64,000 bases of DNA, taken from positions 5,108,501 to 5,172,500 of the forward strand of contig JAQPZY010001670.1 in NCBI GenBank assembly GCA_029931535.1, given 5' to 3'. Under the pieces are notes generated by a model that ran no database searches, was not told the origin of the DNA, and was given only the letters and a program-made list of their open reading frames with translations. This document shows positions 13,107 through 25,689 of the stretch, one piece after another (the stretch's first letter is position 1; the number at the start of each line of letters is the position of its first letter). The translations under genes were made by a program, and so were the position numbers. The stretch is from Margaritifera margaritifera (Eukaryota > Mollusca > Bivalvia > Unionida > Margaritiferidae).

Positions 13107-13383
13107 CCTTCCTGTTTCTATGCCCTCAGCTTTGATCAACTTCTCTTTTTCTGGTTCCTTGGTCTTGTCTGGTAGAGGTGTGGCCTCCCCTGTTGGAACA
13201 GTGCCCTTCTCTGCCAATGGAGACTTAGGAGGGATAGAGTTCTGTTCTTGAATTGGGGATCCAGGTGGGTGGTGGTGACTGTGATGTGAAGTGACAAGAG
13301 GTGTGCCAGGTACAGATTTATTGTCACTTGTTTTGGAGGCCTCAGACATTGTCCTTATCCGCTCTGATAACATGGATACTTGC
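13107..13383 (-). CDS. ABCC1/MRP1-like transporter, linker exon M (Ser/Pro/His-rich)
   Basis: 277-nt exon between a ccatctag acceptor and a gtaatg donor, phase 2 to phase 0. It encodes a disordered-looking segment rich in Ser, Pro, His and Lys, with a SHHSHHHPPGSP run and several S-P pairs, and ends in EGIETGR. In MRP1 the linker L1 likewise starts with R-Q after the NBD1 tail and ends T-G-Q just before VKLSVYW; here T-G-R precedes VKLSVFM of exon N. Serine clusters suggest possible phosphorylation, as known for the MRP1 linker; that is inference. The intron before it is 14.1 kb. Confidence 0.88.
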
Positions 13384-13489
13384 CTAGATGGAGAATAAGG
13401 ACATTAAATCTCTAAAGTCATTTGGAAATGATCCACAAATCTTCAGATATAAAGATTTTAGAACAATTACACTTTGATACAAAAATGAA

Positions 13490-13992
13490 CACTGCTCCCT
13501 TGTTATAGCATGCCTGGATAACTCAAACCTGCTTATAATGTGGATCCCATATATTTCTTATATAAAAGGCCAAATTTATGCTTCTATTTGCTTAACATGA
13601 AAATGTTGTCATTAAAATTGTTGAAAGAAAAGGTCAATATATCATTCTGTCGTTGAAAATGGTGGTCAGTGCACAGCCATTTGGAATTGTTGTCATGAAA
13701 TTCTCAAACCTGGATGTAGTGTTCTGGGACAGTGCAACATGCTGCCTATGTTTATTAGTACAAACAATATGGAGCTGTATTCAGTCATTTCCATGTGCTA
13801 TTCATGACCAAGTAGCGACATTTCAAATTGCCATCTTGAGGAATTAACTTGTAAAACCATACTGATGTCTTTGGATCCAGTGGTTTATGAGCTATGAGGC
13901 TTTAATTCATTTGTGTTCATACTCGCACACTTGCTTATGCTGCAGTCCATATTTATGGACCCTGTTGCTCGCGAGTTATCAAGAGAGAGGTG
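13490..13992. mobile_element. Short TIR element (MITE), relative of the 2601-4116 element
   Basis: The left end resembles the right TIR of the 2601-4116 element over about 60 bases (ACTGCTCCCTTGTTATAGC then GGATAACTCAAACCTGCTTA). The right end on the opposite strand reads CACCTCTCTCTTGATAACTC and is followed by TA. About 500 bp, no transposase; the ORF at 13653-13847 is not recognised. Confidence 0.6.
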
Positions 13993-13994
13993 TA

Positions 13995-16442
13995 TCTGAA
14001 ATATGGGTTAAATAAAACAGTCTCACCTGTGAACTGAACCAAGATGTTACATGACCAAAAAAAAAAAACCTAAAAAATTCATACAAAATCCTAGCACAGT
14101 TGATGCCAACACCAGCACAGCCAACGCTGTCACCATCAGAAAACTAGCATCTATGTACTACTATCTATAATATAGATGAGACAAAACACTGCCTGAAAAC
14201 AACTCTCCTACCACAATGTTAACCATAACAAGATTTTTAGAAGGTCTGAGGTAAAATGGGTAAGGACTGATAGCATCTCTGTGTAAAGGATTTGTTTAGT
14301 CTCTATGTATTCTATACCTAGAATAAGAAAGTTACAAACCATTTAAAAAATGACAGTATAATGCTCATTAGGGAAAACATGTCATTGATTCCATGCATAT
14401 AATTGAAAAAAATGCAAGTATATGTGATTAACATTCAAAGCCATCTTTTTGTCTGCAGAACTGTCATACATTACTAGCCCGCCTGAGCTTTAATATATTT
14501 CTTAGTTGTTCCTATACCATAAAAAAATCTGCTCTTTAATCCTTAAAATGTCTGAAAATAATCATAACAGTGGACTCATGCAAGCGCAAGTTGATCATTC
14601 GATAGTGAGACACTGGTGTTGAAAAACATTACTGGAGATGGTCAAGTTTAATATGTTATACTTGGAGCACCAGTCTAAGCTTGATCTTTGTCAATCAAGT
14701 GTTTGTCTTTCCTCAACCTCAGCTGATATTAAGCATCTACTGTATGGGCATACAGAATGTTCAAAATGAATTTGATTAAGTATGGATTTATTGGTGGGCC
14801 AAAATCAAGCACTGGGAATTCATCTACTACAACTAGTGAAGTACCTGCTTCAGTGCATAATGGCAAATATTCCTGGTCTGAAAGGATGCCAACTATGATC
14901 AAAAAAAACTGAGGACAATGTATCTGTTTCTTCCTGTGAAGACAGGTGAGAAAGGTACTGACCCCCTTTCCAACTTGATCACTGGATTTTAATGTAAGGA
15001 AAAATCTAATGTAACAGTAAGGCAACACTTTCAAGTAAAACATTCTGCTGCAAAAGTTCAGATTTTCATTAAAAAAATATTAAGAAAAAAAAATGGATGC
15101 TAAGCAAATTTCTGAGAATCATGAACCTTGGTAAGTGGAAATACATTATTTTCTGATATTTATTGTAATTTAAGAACTAAATAAATAATATTGGCATTAA
15201 TAACCAATAGAGTATGTAGATGTCAGAATTTTCAGTTTATATTAATTTTGTTAATTTTTCCTGTGCTTTATGTTCAATGCACAGAAATAAATATCACATG
15301 TTAGACTGGATGTTGGACCCATTCTTGGCTTATACAGACCTGGGCAGCGTTGGATCCTATTGGTCCTGGAAGAACCGGTCAAAAATTAAATTTTGAGGCC
15401 TATGTAATTTTGTTTGCACTAGTATGCAGCACAACAAAACACAGGTGGTGGGGGGGAGTATTCATTCTTACTGGAAAGGGACAGCCTAAGTGAAAAACGC
15501 ACACAAGTTTGGAAATTTCTGTCAGAAAAGACAAATTTCCAATGCTGCATTTTTGCGCTGCATGGAAAAACCAGGCTGTTGGACAGTAATGTGAGAACAA
15601 TACATTTTTCTTCCAACAATTCTGACAGACATTCTGGCCTGTAACAGCCCAAATTATCCTTGTTTCTTCTAAACCACACTGTAAATTGTTTCTTCAAACA
15701 GAAATAACTAGATTTCAATATGTTTTTCAACTGTGCTATCTTCCATCAAGATTAATGAATAAATTTTCGCTCATTGGCAATTGGTTGTGCTGCACAGATG
15801 CAATATTTCATACCTTACCTATGCACCACCATGCTTCAATGATTTTTGGAACAAGTTTAATCTTGTACTTTATTAACACTTCTCAGTGACCTTTTATTGC
15901 ATACACAATATTGTAAGAATGCCCACAGAGAACATATGACCAGCAAAAAAGTAGCAAGTTTTAAGATTCAGTGAGTATATAATTATGGAACTGTAATCCT
16001 GAGGCTGATTTTCCCTGTTCTTTTTTGGTAACTTAGTACATGTAAATTCTTGTAAGTCTTTCATATACACTTGCATGTAAACAATGATACTTCAAAATAA
16101 CACACATGCAAATGAATGTTAAGGAAACAATTAGAATAAATGTGAAGAATTTAAACAAAAACAATTTCTACATTAAGGAAAATAACCACAAGAAATTAAA
16201 AATGCAAAGAACTTTTTTTCACTCCTTCTTCTCTGTCTTTTTTTTCTAACTATCAGATTCTAAATACTTTTACATCCAAATAAAACAAACTTGACATTTT
16301 TTGAAGTAATATACTAAACTTAAATATTTTTCTAACCTTTAACAGGCAAAACATGTCTGTATGTAAGTGAATAAAAGATAAGGCATGTTTAACTCTCAAC
16401 TATCTTGTTATTACAGCTGAATATCAAAATGAACCAAGTACC
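13995..16442. other. Long intron stretch without recognised features
   Basis: AT-rich intronic sequence between exons L and M. The ORFs at 14729-15043 and 15419-15730 on the minus strand have no family features and no linked splice structure. A poly-G run occurs at about 15447-15455. Confidence 0.4.
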
Positions 16443-16776
16443 TACCATATATACTCGCGTACAATCAGGGTCCAAATGCAAACAACATAGACCCTGATCT
16501 GCCATCGCACAATGTGCCGGCAGATCAGGGTCTATGTTGTTTGTTCTACTGATTAATCCCTACAAACTCGCATATAATCAGGGTCCAAATGCAAACAACA
16601 TAGACCCTGATCTGCCATCGCACAATGCGCCGGAAGATCAGGGTCTATGTTGTTTGTTCTACTGATTAATCCCTACAAACGGCATATACCCAGATCCGCT
16701 GGTGCATTATGCAATGGCAGATCTGAGTCTATGCAGTTTGTAGTTGGTATCGACTTATACACGAATATAGATGGTA
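16443..16776. mobile_element. Hairpin MITE with TACCATATATACTCGCG ends, copy 1
   Basis: The left end TACCATATATACTCGCGTA is mirrored at the right end by a sequence whose complement reads TACCATCTATATTCGTGTA. Inside are perfect-looking hairpins: AACATAGACCCTGATCTGCC pairs with the opposite-strand copy across an about 15-base loop. The first hairpin segment is duplicated in tandem within this copy (about 119 bp period). Confidence 0.8.
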
Positions 16777-18360
16777 CATAGCAGGGATGAGAATATACAA
16801 GAACACATGATAATTCTTTAATGACACAATTTGGTTTAGCAAATGTTTGGATATTGGGAAATACTAAAAATATAGGTCTACAATGTTTATTCTTCTGACA
16901 AACAGCTTTAAACAAAATTTGGTTTAAATGAACAAGTATCACTGGTCCCTTTAGGAGTTCATTTTAAACAGACTCCCTCACTATCAATCACTTCAGTATA
17001 ACACAGTCTCTGATATAATGTGGGTACAGTCATGGATCCCATTATATTAAATGAGTTCCATTTTTCCATGTTATGTACTCCTGTATAAAAAGAGATGCAG
17101 CCACAAATGTTCTTTTGAGACGGAGATTCCCAACACATATGTCCAGAGGGGGAGAATTGGTTAAGGGAATGATCAATAACAGATAACAATGCTGTATGAC
17201 AACTGAAAAGTGTAAAAGAAGCATTTAATGACTTTGTTCACCTTTTACAAACCGAGATGGTGAGGTGCCTGGCCATTTCTGCATCAAAGCTGAGCTTTAT
17301 TCATTAGAGTAAAATAATCCAATCTATGGTCTTCCCTAGTGTCATCTTGAGCAGACAATTTTTTCTGTCCCCTCCATTTTCCACTTATCTTACATTTTGA
17401 CAATGACTTGTAGCTACTATTGACCTTACATGCTCTAGAAATTTTCTTCATAGCTATTCAATGGTTGAATTTGCTACACTACTCTAGGAAAAAATTCAAT
17501 TGGAAGCCCCACAACAGTTTCTGCATAAACAACGCCTAGAGAAAGACAAATGGAGATCATGGACAAAAGTACAAAAAGACAATCTGATAGACACTTATTT
17601 TCAAAATAATAAAAACACAGAAATTGGTATAACAAAACATGGAAACCACAGATAATTGCCTGATCTGTCCCTCACTGCATTTTAAAAGTTGTGTGACTCT
17701 TGATAATTTTTGTGATAATCCCACAATCATGTGGCATAGGTGGCGTCATTGATAATACAGCACAAATTATATAGCTCCCCAAACCTGCACCATAGTGAAG
17801 GACCACTGTATATAAATTACTGATATACTGTGACAGTATGCACAATAATAATCCTACAGGGGGGGGGGGGAGAGTAATATATTATTTTGACACCATGTTC
17901 TTAAAGTAGAAAGCAAAGACAAGATGATTTTTTACTGGATTTCAAACGGTAACACAGAATTTCATTGTTATAAAAACTTAATTTTTTAAGGAAAACTAAC
18001 GAAATTATAAAAGTAAATAAAGAAAACTGATTTGATTAATTCCTTTTCTGAGTAAGTAAGATCCTCAGATTCTTACAATATAAATAATCCAAAGTCAACG
18101 AAACTTTATTCATTTTGCAAACATTACCTATTAAATTGCAGAAATAAGCAAAATTTTAAAAAATATACAATGAATCCCCCTAAATTAATGTTAGATATAC
18201 CACTATTGATTCCAAGTACAACCAGACCAATGACAAGTGGATCATTTACACAAAGATGAAGCAGTGAATAAACAGTAAAGATGGGTCCCAGTATCATCAC
18301 CAAAAGCTTAAAACTACAAACTGCAAGAAGTTCCATACATATCACAGAAACACAAAATAA
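16777..18360. other. Intron stretch, nothing firmly recognised
   Basis: A segment at about 16970-17060 weakly resembles the pogo-like TIRs seen at 13490. A pure G run is at 17861-17870. Minus-strand ORFs here are short and unsupported. Confidence 0.35.
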
Positions 18361-18366
18361 ATTTTG

Positions 18367-18560
18367 CTTTTATCCAGACACTGTACAAATGCTTTTATCC
18401 AGACATTTTACAAATAAATATGCTTTTAATCAGACATTGCACAAATAAATGTGCTTTTATCCAAACAATGAACAAATAAATATGCTTTTATCCAGAAACA
18501 TTACAAATAAATATGCTTTTATCCATAAACTGTACAAATAAATATGCTTTTTTTCAGATG
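18367..18560. repeat. Minisatellite, about 31-bp unit, 6-7 copies
   Basis: Copies of tgcttttatccagacattgt followed by acaaataaata, spaced about 31 bp. Confidence 0.9.
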
Positions 18561-18659
18561 TTGTACAAAAGTGTATTAGTGATAATATGCTGCATTATGA
18601 TTATGGTATCCAAGTTAACATGAAATGAAACTAACGCATTATTACACTTTGTCAGAAAT

Positions 18660-20080
18660 ATGGCCTGTATCAGCTCCCTCTTCCTGCCTGGATGTCAAAG
18701 AGAGGTGACAATAATAGACAAGAGTCCCTCAAAGGGACTGATGCTCTGCTGGATGAAAAGAATTTCCAGGAATTCAAGATAAGACCATTTCTTCCTTTTA
18801 ACCACTGAGTCTTGAAACCATCTCTAATATTCTTCAGTGAAAACAAGTTTTTTAAATTAGCTGCTGTGGTGGATATACTGGATGTCAGACTGGTGCCATA
18901 TTCACTTAGGACCAAGCAGACATCATTAGAAGTCTTTTGCTGAAAACTCTATGTCAATATGACCGTCCATTCAGGGGAAGTAGCGACAGCAAGAATTTCA
19001 AGACAGTCATTGTGGCAGCCATATTAGATATATGATTGGCACCATTTTCATTTAGGACCAACTAGGTATCATAAGAAGTCTATTGGTGAAAACCACACAC
19101 TGATATAACCATCCATTTCGGAGGAGTGTAGATAACAATATTTTCAAGATGGCCACCATGGTGGCCATACTGAGGGTCAATTTGCATCATTTTTATTTGG
19201 GACCAGCTAGACACCATAAGAACTTTTCTGATGAAAAACTCCATGTCAAAATGACTTTCCATTTCAGAGAAATAGCGATAAGATTTTGAAGATGGCTGCC
19301 ATGGTGGCCATATTGGATATCAGATGGGCACCATTTCCATTGAGGACCAACTAGACATCATAAGAAGTCTTGTGGTGAAAACACAATGTCGATATGTCCA
19401 GCCATCTAGAAGAAATAGTGATAATAAGATTTTCCAGATGGCCACTGTGGTGGCAATATTGTAGGTCAGATTGGCACTGTTTTCATTTATGACCAACTGG
19501 ACATCATAAGAAATCTTTCAGTGAAAACCACATGCTGATATGATCATTCATTCAGGACAAGTAGTGATAACAAGATTTTCAAGATGGCCACTATGTGGCC
19601 ATACTGAATGTCTCAGCGGCATCAGTTTCATTTAGGACCAACTAGACATCATAAGAAGCTTTTTAGTAAAAAAACCCATGCTGATACAACCATCCGTTCA
19701 GGAGGAGTAGTGATAACAAGATTCTCAAGATGACAGCAGTGGAAGCCATATTGGATGTGCAAGTGGCACCATTTTCATTTAGGACCAACTAAATATCATA
19801 AGAAGTCATTTAGTTATAACCCCATGCTGATATGACCATCCATTCAGGAGGAGTAGCAATAACAAGATTTGCACAACCATATGTGATGTTCGAGCGGCAC
19901 CATTTTTCATTTAGGACCAACTAGACAATGGGATGAATGCGTGTGTAAGTTTCATGGCAATCCTCCAAGTAGTTTAGGAGAAGTAATGATAACAAACTTG
20001 TCTTAATGAACGGACAACTTATGGATGAAAAACCATCCCATAAACTCTTCTGGTCTATGACCAGCAGAGCTAAAAATCTG
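18660..20080. repeat. Diverged tandem repeat, about 145-bp unit, copy A
   Basis: Repeated blocks with gaccaactagacatcataag, agtgaaaaccccatg, ccattcaggaggagtag and caagatggccaccatggtgg, about 145 bp apart. The region opens with caagagtccctcaaagggac and closes with a segment ending gaccagcagagctaaaa. The same family, with the same end, occupies 36390-39330. It looks like a dispersed repeat whose core has been amplified internally. Confidence 0.85.
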
Positions 20081-20222
20081 TAACACATATTAATATATAT
20101 CAGACTAATGAAGCACTTATGTATGTATTATTGCTCAAATCAGGCAATGTTTGCACCATCTTAGAGTCACTTTGAAAATAACAGTATCAGTGGGTTGTAA
20201 GGTTTAGACTTTTGTGGAAGAT

Positions 20223-20443
20223 TACCATATATACTCGCGTATAATCCGATACCAACTGCAAACTGCATAGACCCAGATCTGCCATCGCATAATGCACTGG
20301 CAGATCTGGGTCTATGGAATTTGTAAGGGCTAATCAGTAGAACAAACAACATAGACCCTGATCTGTCGGCACATTATGTGACAGCAGATCAAGGTCCAAG
20401 TTGTTTGCATTTGGACCTGGTTTATACACGAGTAACAATGGTA
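20223..20443. mobile_element. Hairpin MITE with TACCATATATACTCGCG ends, copy 2
   Basis: Complete copy with both ends (TACCATATATACTCGCGTA and, at the right, tacacgagtaacaatggta). Two internal hairpins centre on cagatctgccatcgcataat and gatctgtcggcacattatgt. Confidence 0.85.
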
Positions 20444-20959
20444 CATTCTTGATACATTGCTTGCTACAAATTTGAGGTATTTTTTTTATTAAAATGTGAT
20501 GGATAGCCTTCAGTCAATGTACTTGTATACCATGTTGACAATATGTATTAGAAAACGATAAGATTTGTGTTCTTTAATTTGTCCAAAATTTTACTAGACC
20601 ATATGTAAGTGTATTTTCTGCATTTGTTGAAGTAGAGTGTAGGGGATGAGGCGAGGTTGAGGTTTGTTAATTTCTCAATCTTATTGTTTCGAGACAAAAT
20701 CTCCTTGCAATCTTTTGGAATTTGTTCATCAGGGAAGAAGGAACTATAAACCAAGTTTTGGAGCAAAAAAAAGTGTTCCACTGATAATACCATAATATGT
20801 TAGGAGTACATACTATACATAAACAAAGCTAAAACAAACAGTCACCATGTTTTCTGGCATGCTTTAGCAACAAAAAAGCTAAATTGTTGTCTCTTTGCCT
20901 TGGCAGAAGTCAGATTTGAGTGGTTTCTCATTGGATAGAGAAATTCATGCCAAATCGCA

Positions 20960-22250
20960 TCAATTGTCAGTTACCAATGGAGCAATCATGGAGGGCTTGG
21001 AAGGATGTGCCCTTATTATTACAAGGTAAGTATTATTGAAGAAAACAATTTTTGAAAATTTGTAAAGAGGTTTCACCACAAAAGATTGATTGCCCAAGAG
21101 CGGGTGCCTGTTTTTCGCAATAAAGGCAGGGGCTGCCATGAGTAAAATCAAACTATCCCGATGGAACTGTGGATAGTTCAGGTCGACTGACAAGGCATGT
21201 GTTTTGCTGATCCTGCCTGCTGTAGCAAAGATGAGTAGGAAGCAGGTCTTGTACAACAGATAACCAATAATGCTTTAGAGAGCGGTTCAGACAGTGCCTT
21301 ATTCAACTATGTCAGAACCCAATGTAGTTTCCATTTCAGACATAGGGTCAAAATTCTTTGCTCGTGACAGATCAAAGTTCGCCAGAAGGTGGAAGAGGTT
21401 TTCGTTTTGTCCTATATACTCCATTAAATGGAAATGCAATGTGTCTGAAGTTGTGATTTGGTCCTATTTTATCATGATGGGTGCTAACTTCTTTGCCTCG
21501 AAAAGCCATATGAGAAAGTTATCTATTTGGGATGATGATGCCTTAAATGGAGGAAGGTGTCCTTGCTCACACCACTGTGATAAAAGTCTCCACTTCCCCT
21601 CAAATGTTTTAAAAATGGTGGGCCTTCTCACCCAAGTTAATTTCTCCACCACTTGTTCTGAGAATTGTTTGCCCCTGAGGGCTTGTTTGATACAATCCAG
21701 ACATGCACTTTCAACAGATCTGGGTTCAGATGAAACTCCTGCTGTTGAGATTACCTGAGTAGGTGAGGAAAGGTCATGATTTCCATGGAATTTCCATTGC
21801 CAGATTTAACAAGTCATTTATCTATGATTTTTCCCACTTGAGGGAAGAAATCAGGATAAGACAGCACTCTGATTCCCTCATTTTTGCAAAATCTTTGGGA
21901 TCAGAGGTGTTGGAGGATATGTGTTGGTGTCCAAACTGTTCCAATCTATGGAAAGAGCATCCACTGCCCAGGCCTTCAGATCCAGGACTAAAGAGACAAA
22001 GGCTGGGAGTTCTGTGTTTCACCTTGTCACAAATAGATCCACTAGTAATCAATCCCAGGAGGTAAAGATTTGACTGAATAATCCGCAGGCTTTCCAAAAC
22101 AATGGCAGGAGGTAGGCATCTCAGCCCGCTGTACTGGCATCTGTACAAAATGTGATTCCTGGAGGATGGATCTGCAAGGGAACACATGCTGTAATCCAAG
22201 TCGGGTTCTGCCATTTACTGAGAAGTAACCCCATATAAATGGAAAATAGT
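20960..22250 (-). pseudogene. DIRS-type retrotransposon: tyrosine recombinase and RNase H part, degenerate
   Basis: Minus-strand remnants in several frames. Around 22030-22140 there is a TDAST-GW motif typical of DIRS RNase H. At about 21830-22030 comes a stretch with VDLF-TR, P-FVS and AWAVDALSIDW, characteristic of the DIRS/Ngaro RNase H to methyltransferase-like region. 21464-21652 gives KWRLLSQWCEQGHLPPFKA, like the N-terminal SAM-like domain of DIRS tyrosine recombinases. 20960-21256 gives KTCFLLIFATAGRISKTHAL, equivalent to the catalytic-arginine segment. Stops and frameshifts show the copy is dead. It continues across a nested hAT insertion to the RT part at 23552-24160. Confidence 0.72.
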
Positions 22251-22340
22251 ACTGTTTGTTTCTGTGGGCAAAGCTTCAGTCACCACTAGGACAACTGAAT
22301 AATTGGCAATGGTCTAATAAACCAGTGCTCCAGGACAATG

Positions 22341-23551
22341 CAGAGATGCTGCCAGGATTTTATCTAAAGGGGGGAAGCTCCCCCCTTGTCACCAAAATAT
22401 GGAGGGGGAGTAGAAAAAAATGTGGGGGAGGTGGAAATGTCCATAGTTCAATATTTCCCTAACACATAAATATCTGTCTCTTTCTTTTTTCCTGCTCCAC
22501 ATTGTTAGAGCTCTATTGAAATCAAAATTCTCAATAGATGTATCTTCTGATTGTATAAGCATTAATCTGTTGATCATTTCTGAGCTTAATTTGTGTATGA
22601 ATATTGTTCTGTGCTGAGAACCCCCTTTCACATCATATCCATAGCTAGCTAAGTCAGTTCGAACAAGTTGGAAAACTGTTCTTTATGGTTGTTACGTACA
22701 ATTTTCAACAGCTCATAGGTATTGTCTCTTGGATATGTCTGCTCCAAAATAATAGTTTTCACTAACAAAAGCTCTGCCAAATTTTTACTTTCTTGAATCA
22801 GTGCTTTGCTGACTACTATGCCAGATTTCTTATCTGTTCCACAATGTTGTATTAGGGTTTTAAGTCCATCAATGCCACAGTTAACTTGTTCAGACAAAGG
22901 TATTTTGATGAAAAATAAATATCCTTACTTTTTAATTTCTTTTTAGAATCTTATTTATTCAATTTATCTTAACCCTTAAAGTGCTATATAGTTTTGTAGC
23001 ACAAGATCAAAAAAATAAATAGAATTGCACTCTGCTTTTAAATTTCCTGTATTGTAATTACGCTTGGTATTCTGCCTTTTCGACATTTAATTTTGAAATA
23101 ACGCTTAATAGGGGGTTGATCGGCATACCGTCTGTTTTTGTCCATTCAGCATGTATAACAGACTCGTATTCAACATCATTTTCAGGTTCAAAATTACTCA
23201 CTGGTATTTCCAGTAACACTTTCCGGGCTCCAATAATCTTATATACTTCAAACTTTAAAAATCATTGTCATCATCACTATCATCAGCCAGTATTTGCCGA
23301 ACAAAAAATCGTCTTCTGAAGATGAACCATGTTGGGAGTCAGCCATTTTGGGTTTTCTAGGAGCCCTTACTTTAAACACGCATTTGTAAAACTTACTTCA
23401 TGAATGCAATTGTATACTGCACAGAGTACATTTTAATATGCGTGACTTTAAACTAATTTGCAAGAGTTCTCGTGATCACTTCTTTCCAAGTGCACGAATC
23501 TGTACAAATTTTGTGCAATTCGCATACTCGCATGCCCTGGCAGCATCTCTG
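22341..23551 (-). mobile_element. hAT transposon remnant nested in the DIRS element
   Basis: Both termini read CAGAGATGCTGCCAGG (inward), at 22341 on the plus strand and at 23551 on the minus strand. Outside the ends the short direct repeat CATTG (minus strand) is present on both sides. The minus strand encodes the C-terminal dimerisation region typical of hAT transposases: SSEMINRLMLIQSEDTS and FDFNRALTMWSRKK (22389-22631), preceded in another frame by a segment with KALIQESKNLAELLLVK (22649-22897). Only the 3' part of the coding region remains. The insertion splits the DIRS reading frame. A second copy of the same family is cut by the right edge of the window. Confidence 0.75.
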
Positions 23552-24160
23552 CAATGACATCCCCTGTTGCACTGAGGAGACCCAACAGACAAAGGAATTC
23601 TTGGGCTGAGATGTGATTCTTGAGAGGATTAAAGATGCTGCTGAGATTATTCTAAGGCATATTCTCAAGAGGAAGAGACTCTGTTCACATGCATTTTGAA
23701 CTATATACCCAATGGGGGTAAAACCTTGAGATGGTACCATAACAGATTTGTCCTTGTTGACAAGGAACCCAAGGAGGAACAGACACGAAACAAGAACGCA
23801 TCTTAAATCTAGAATATAACGCACCTGGTGCTTATGTAGACTGTTGACCAGGTAGATGAAAATCACTGATGTGGATGTGGCTGTGAAGAGTGACACAATT
23901 CTCTTCATATTACACGTTAAAACCCTAGGACTGATGTTCAAACCAAAGGAAAGTGCCATGAACTGGTATACAGAGTCACTGAGTGTGATTAGTCTCCCTT
24001 GTGAATGGTATTTACAACCCGTCTGGGCATTTTCCACTCTGAACCATGGTGCCTGAATGAACATGTTGAGAGCTGGATCTATAACCAGCCAAAGAGTGCC
24101 ACTGGCAGCAAGAGCCACCTGGAGTAACCTCCCGGTGTTGACTAGCTGCAGGACATCCAC
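23552..24160 (-). pseudogene. DIRS-type retrotransposon: reverse transcriptase part, degenerate
   Basis: The minus-strand ORF carries YQFMALSFGLNISPRVLTC (DIRS RT motif F-LPFGLs-APr-FT), a Y-L pair where the YLDDW catalytic box is expected but with both aspartates lost, then LLGFLVNKDKSVMVPSQ (LGf-iN-eKS---P). Shortly before 23552 the alternative frame reads EFLCLLGLLSATGDVIA, the next DIRS landmark. The copy is 5' truncated before 24545 and interrupted by the hAT insertion. It is transcribed in the same direction as the host gene. Confidence 0.8.
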
Positions 24161-24557
24161 TTAGTACCAGTCTCTTGGGACATCTTTAATGAACGTTAAC
24201 ATGTAAGTGACAGGGGCACAGAACATGGTCTGGAGGCTCCCATGGAATAACTGTGTATCACTCAAGGAACAGTGATGTAATGACCCCCTTTACTTTAGAA
24301 AATTTTAATTCCTCCAAACAGGATGTTAGAAGGGAAGCATAAATATGGCCTTATGTCTGACCAAATCAACAGAAAAGGAAGGAATGTCTCCACCCCCCCA
24401 CCCCCATCATGCCTGCCTTAGAGGACCTTTCCTGTTCCCTATCTCAAGATAAAAAGATAGCCATCTAATAAGTCTGCAACTCAAGCACACTCTGATTCAT
24501 CTCCTGACATTCTTGAATCAAGAAATGATCGAGCTTGTGAGCGCGAGTTGTCATACA

Positions 24558-25678
24558 CAGTCAAACCTGTGCTAGTGGTCACCTGTGTTCAGCGGTAATT
24601 CTAATTTCCCCCTGCAAATTTCCTATATAAATGCCCTGTATTTCACAGTCACCTGCTTTCAGCAGTCAGCAGCCAGGTGTTTCTTAACCAAACCATGGTT
24701 TCACCCTGCCTTAACCAGTCACTGGAGTGTATCAGCAGTGACCACTCCAACTATGCAAATAAAACACTTCTTTTGTTTGATGAACAAGGCATTGTTTAGA
24801 TAAAGGCATATCATGTGAATTGATGTTGAAGCATTTTATATCTCGATTGTACTTACCGTACTCCAATCATGATGTCAGTCAAACTCAAAGGTGTCAACAT
24901 GTCAGCTTCAGAAGCAAAGCGGTTTTTATTCCTTACATGAGAGAATCGAAGCAACTCATTTCCTGGATTGTGGACAATGTAGTCATGTAGCTACAGCAGA
25001 AATGGGAGTCGGATGAACTCAGATCCAAGGGATTATTAAGCGTAAGCGAGATATTATGGCCGATTTTGAGAACAATGTTAATCTGGAGTGTAAGAGATTA
25101 CGTACAATCACACCAAATGAGTAGAGATACATGTACACTGCACTTCTGATATCCCTTATGGTTTATATACTACTAACAATATCCACAGAAAGCTTCTTTT
25201 CATTCCTTAATTATCAAAGGTCTCACACATGAGCCGACTGTCTTTTGATCTCGGTGAGTTTGAGCAACTGCTTAATTCATCAATTGTTTGAAGTGTGAAC
25301 ATCTGTTTTCATGCCTAATTATACCAGCTGGCCTAACAAAAAGTGAGTCCTGTGTCTGACAATCACAGGTAAGCTGTCAATTAGTAATTTTATTTAGACA
25401 CCATTTCTACTGATAAGTGATGATTTAATGTACATGATTTATTAAAGTGGAACTTTTTATTTTATTATTTTGTTATTTTTCTTTTTGCTAAATAACTAAA
25501 CTAAATATATGTATCTTGATAGCATACTACTACTAGTAATGTTAATGTTATTCGGTGCATAGTACATGCATTTGTCATGAACCAAGTTTGAGAGCTGAAC
25601 CTGCCTTCAAAGGTCACCTGTCTTCAAAGGCCACTTTGGCCCTTTCCCATGGGTGACCGCTGAACACAGGTTTTACTG
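24558..25678. mobile_element. pogo/Tigger-like TIR element
   Basis: The left end CAGTCAAACCTGTGCTAG and the right end (opposite strand) CAGTAAAACCTGTGTTCAG match over the first 14 bases with one difference. Both continue with related 'TTCAGCGGTCACC' blocks, and TA follows the right end. The TIR resembles Tigger/pogo CAGTCAAACCTCG-type ends. Inside, a plus-strand frame at about 25030-25124 reads KRKRDIMADFENNVN and ends in a stop; it could be a transposase fragment but I cannot assign it. Confidence 0.65.
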
Positions 25679-25689
25679 TACTGATATAG

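Noticed and set aside
16970..17420. Possible third pogo-like TIR element
   Set aside because: Only one end (about 16970-17060) resembles the 13490 TIR, with many mismatches; no opposite end was found.
21294..22065. Plus-strand ORFs of 154 and 100 codons
   Set aside because: Antisense shadows of the degenerate DIRS RNase H and recombinase region, which is recognisable on the minus strand.
22970..23400. TTAACCCTTAAAGTGC and an ATG with a Ser/Asp-rich start (MADSQHGSSSEDD) suggesting a piggyBac end
   Set aside because: No matching second terminus was found, and the segment lies wholly within the hAT element bounded at 22341 and 23551, so it is more simply the hAT 5' coding remnant.
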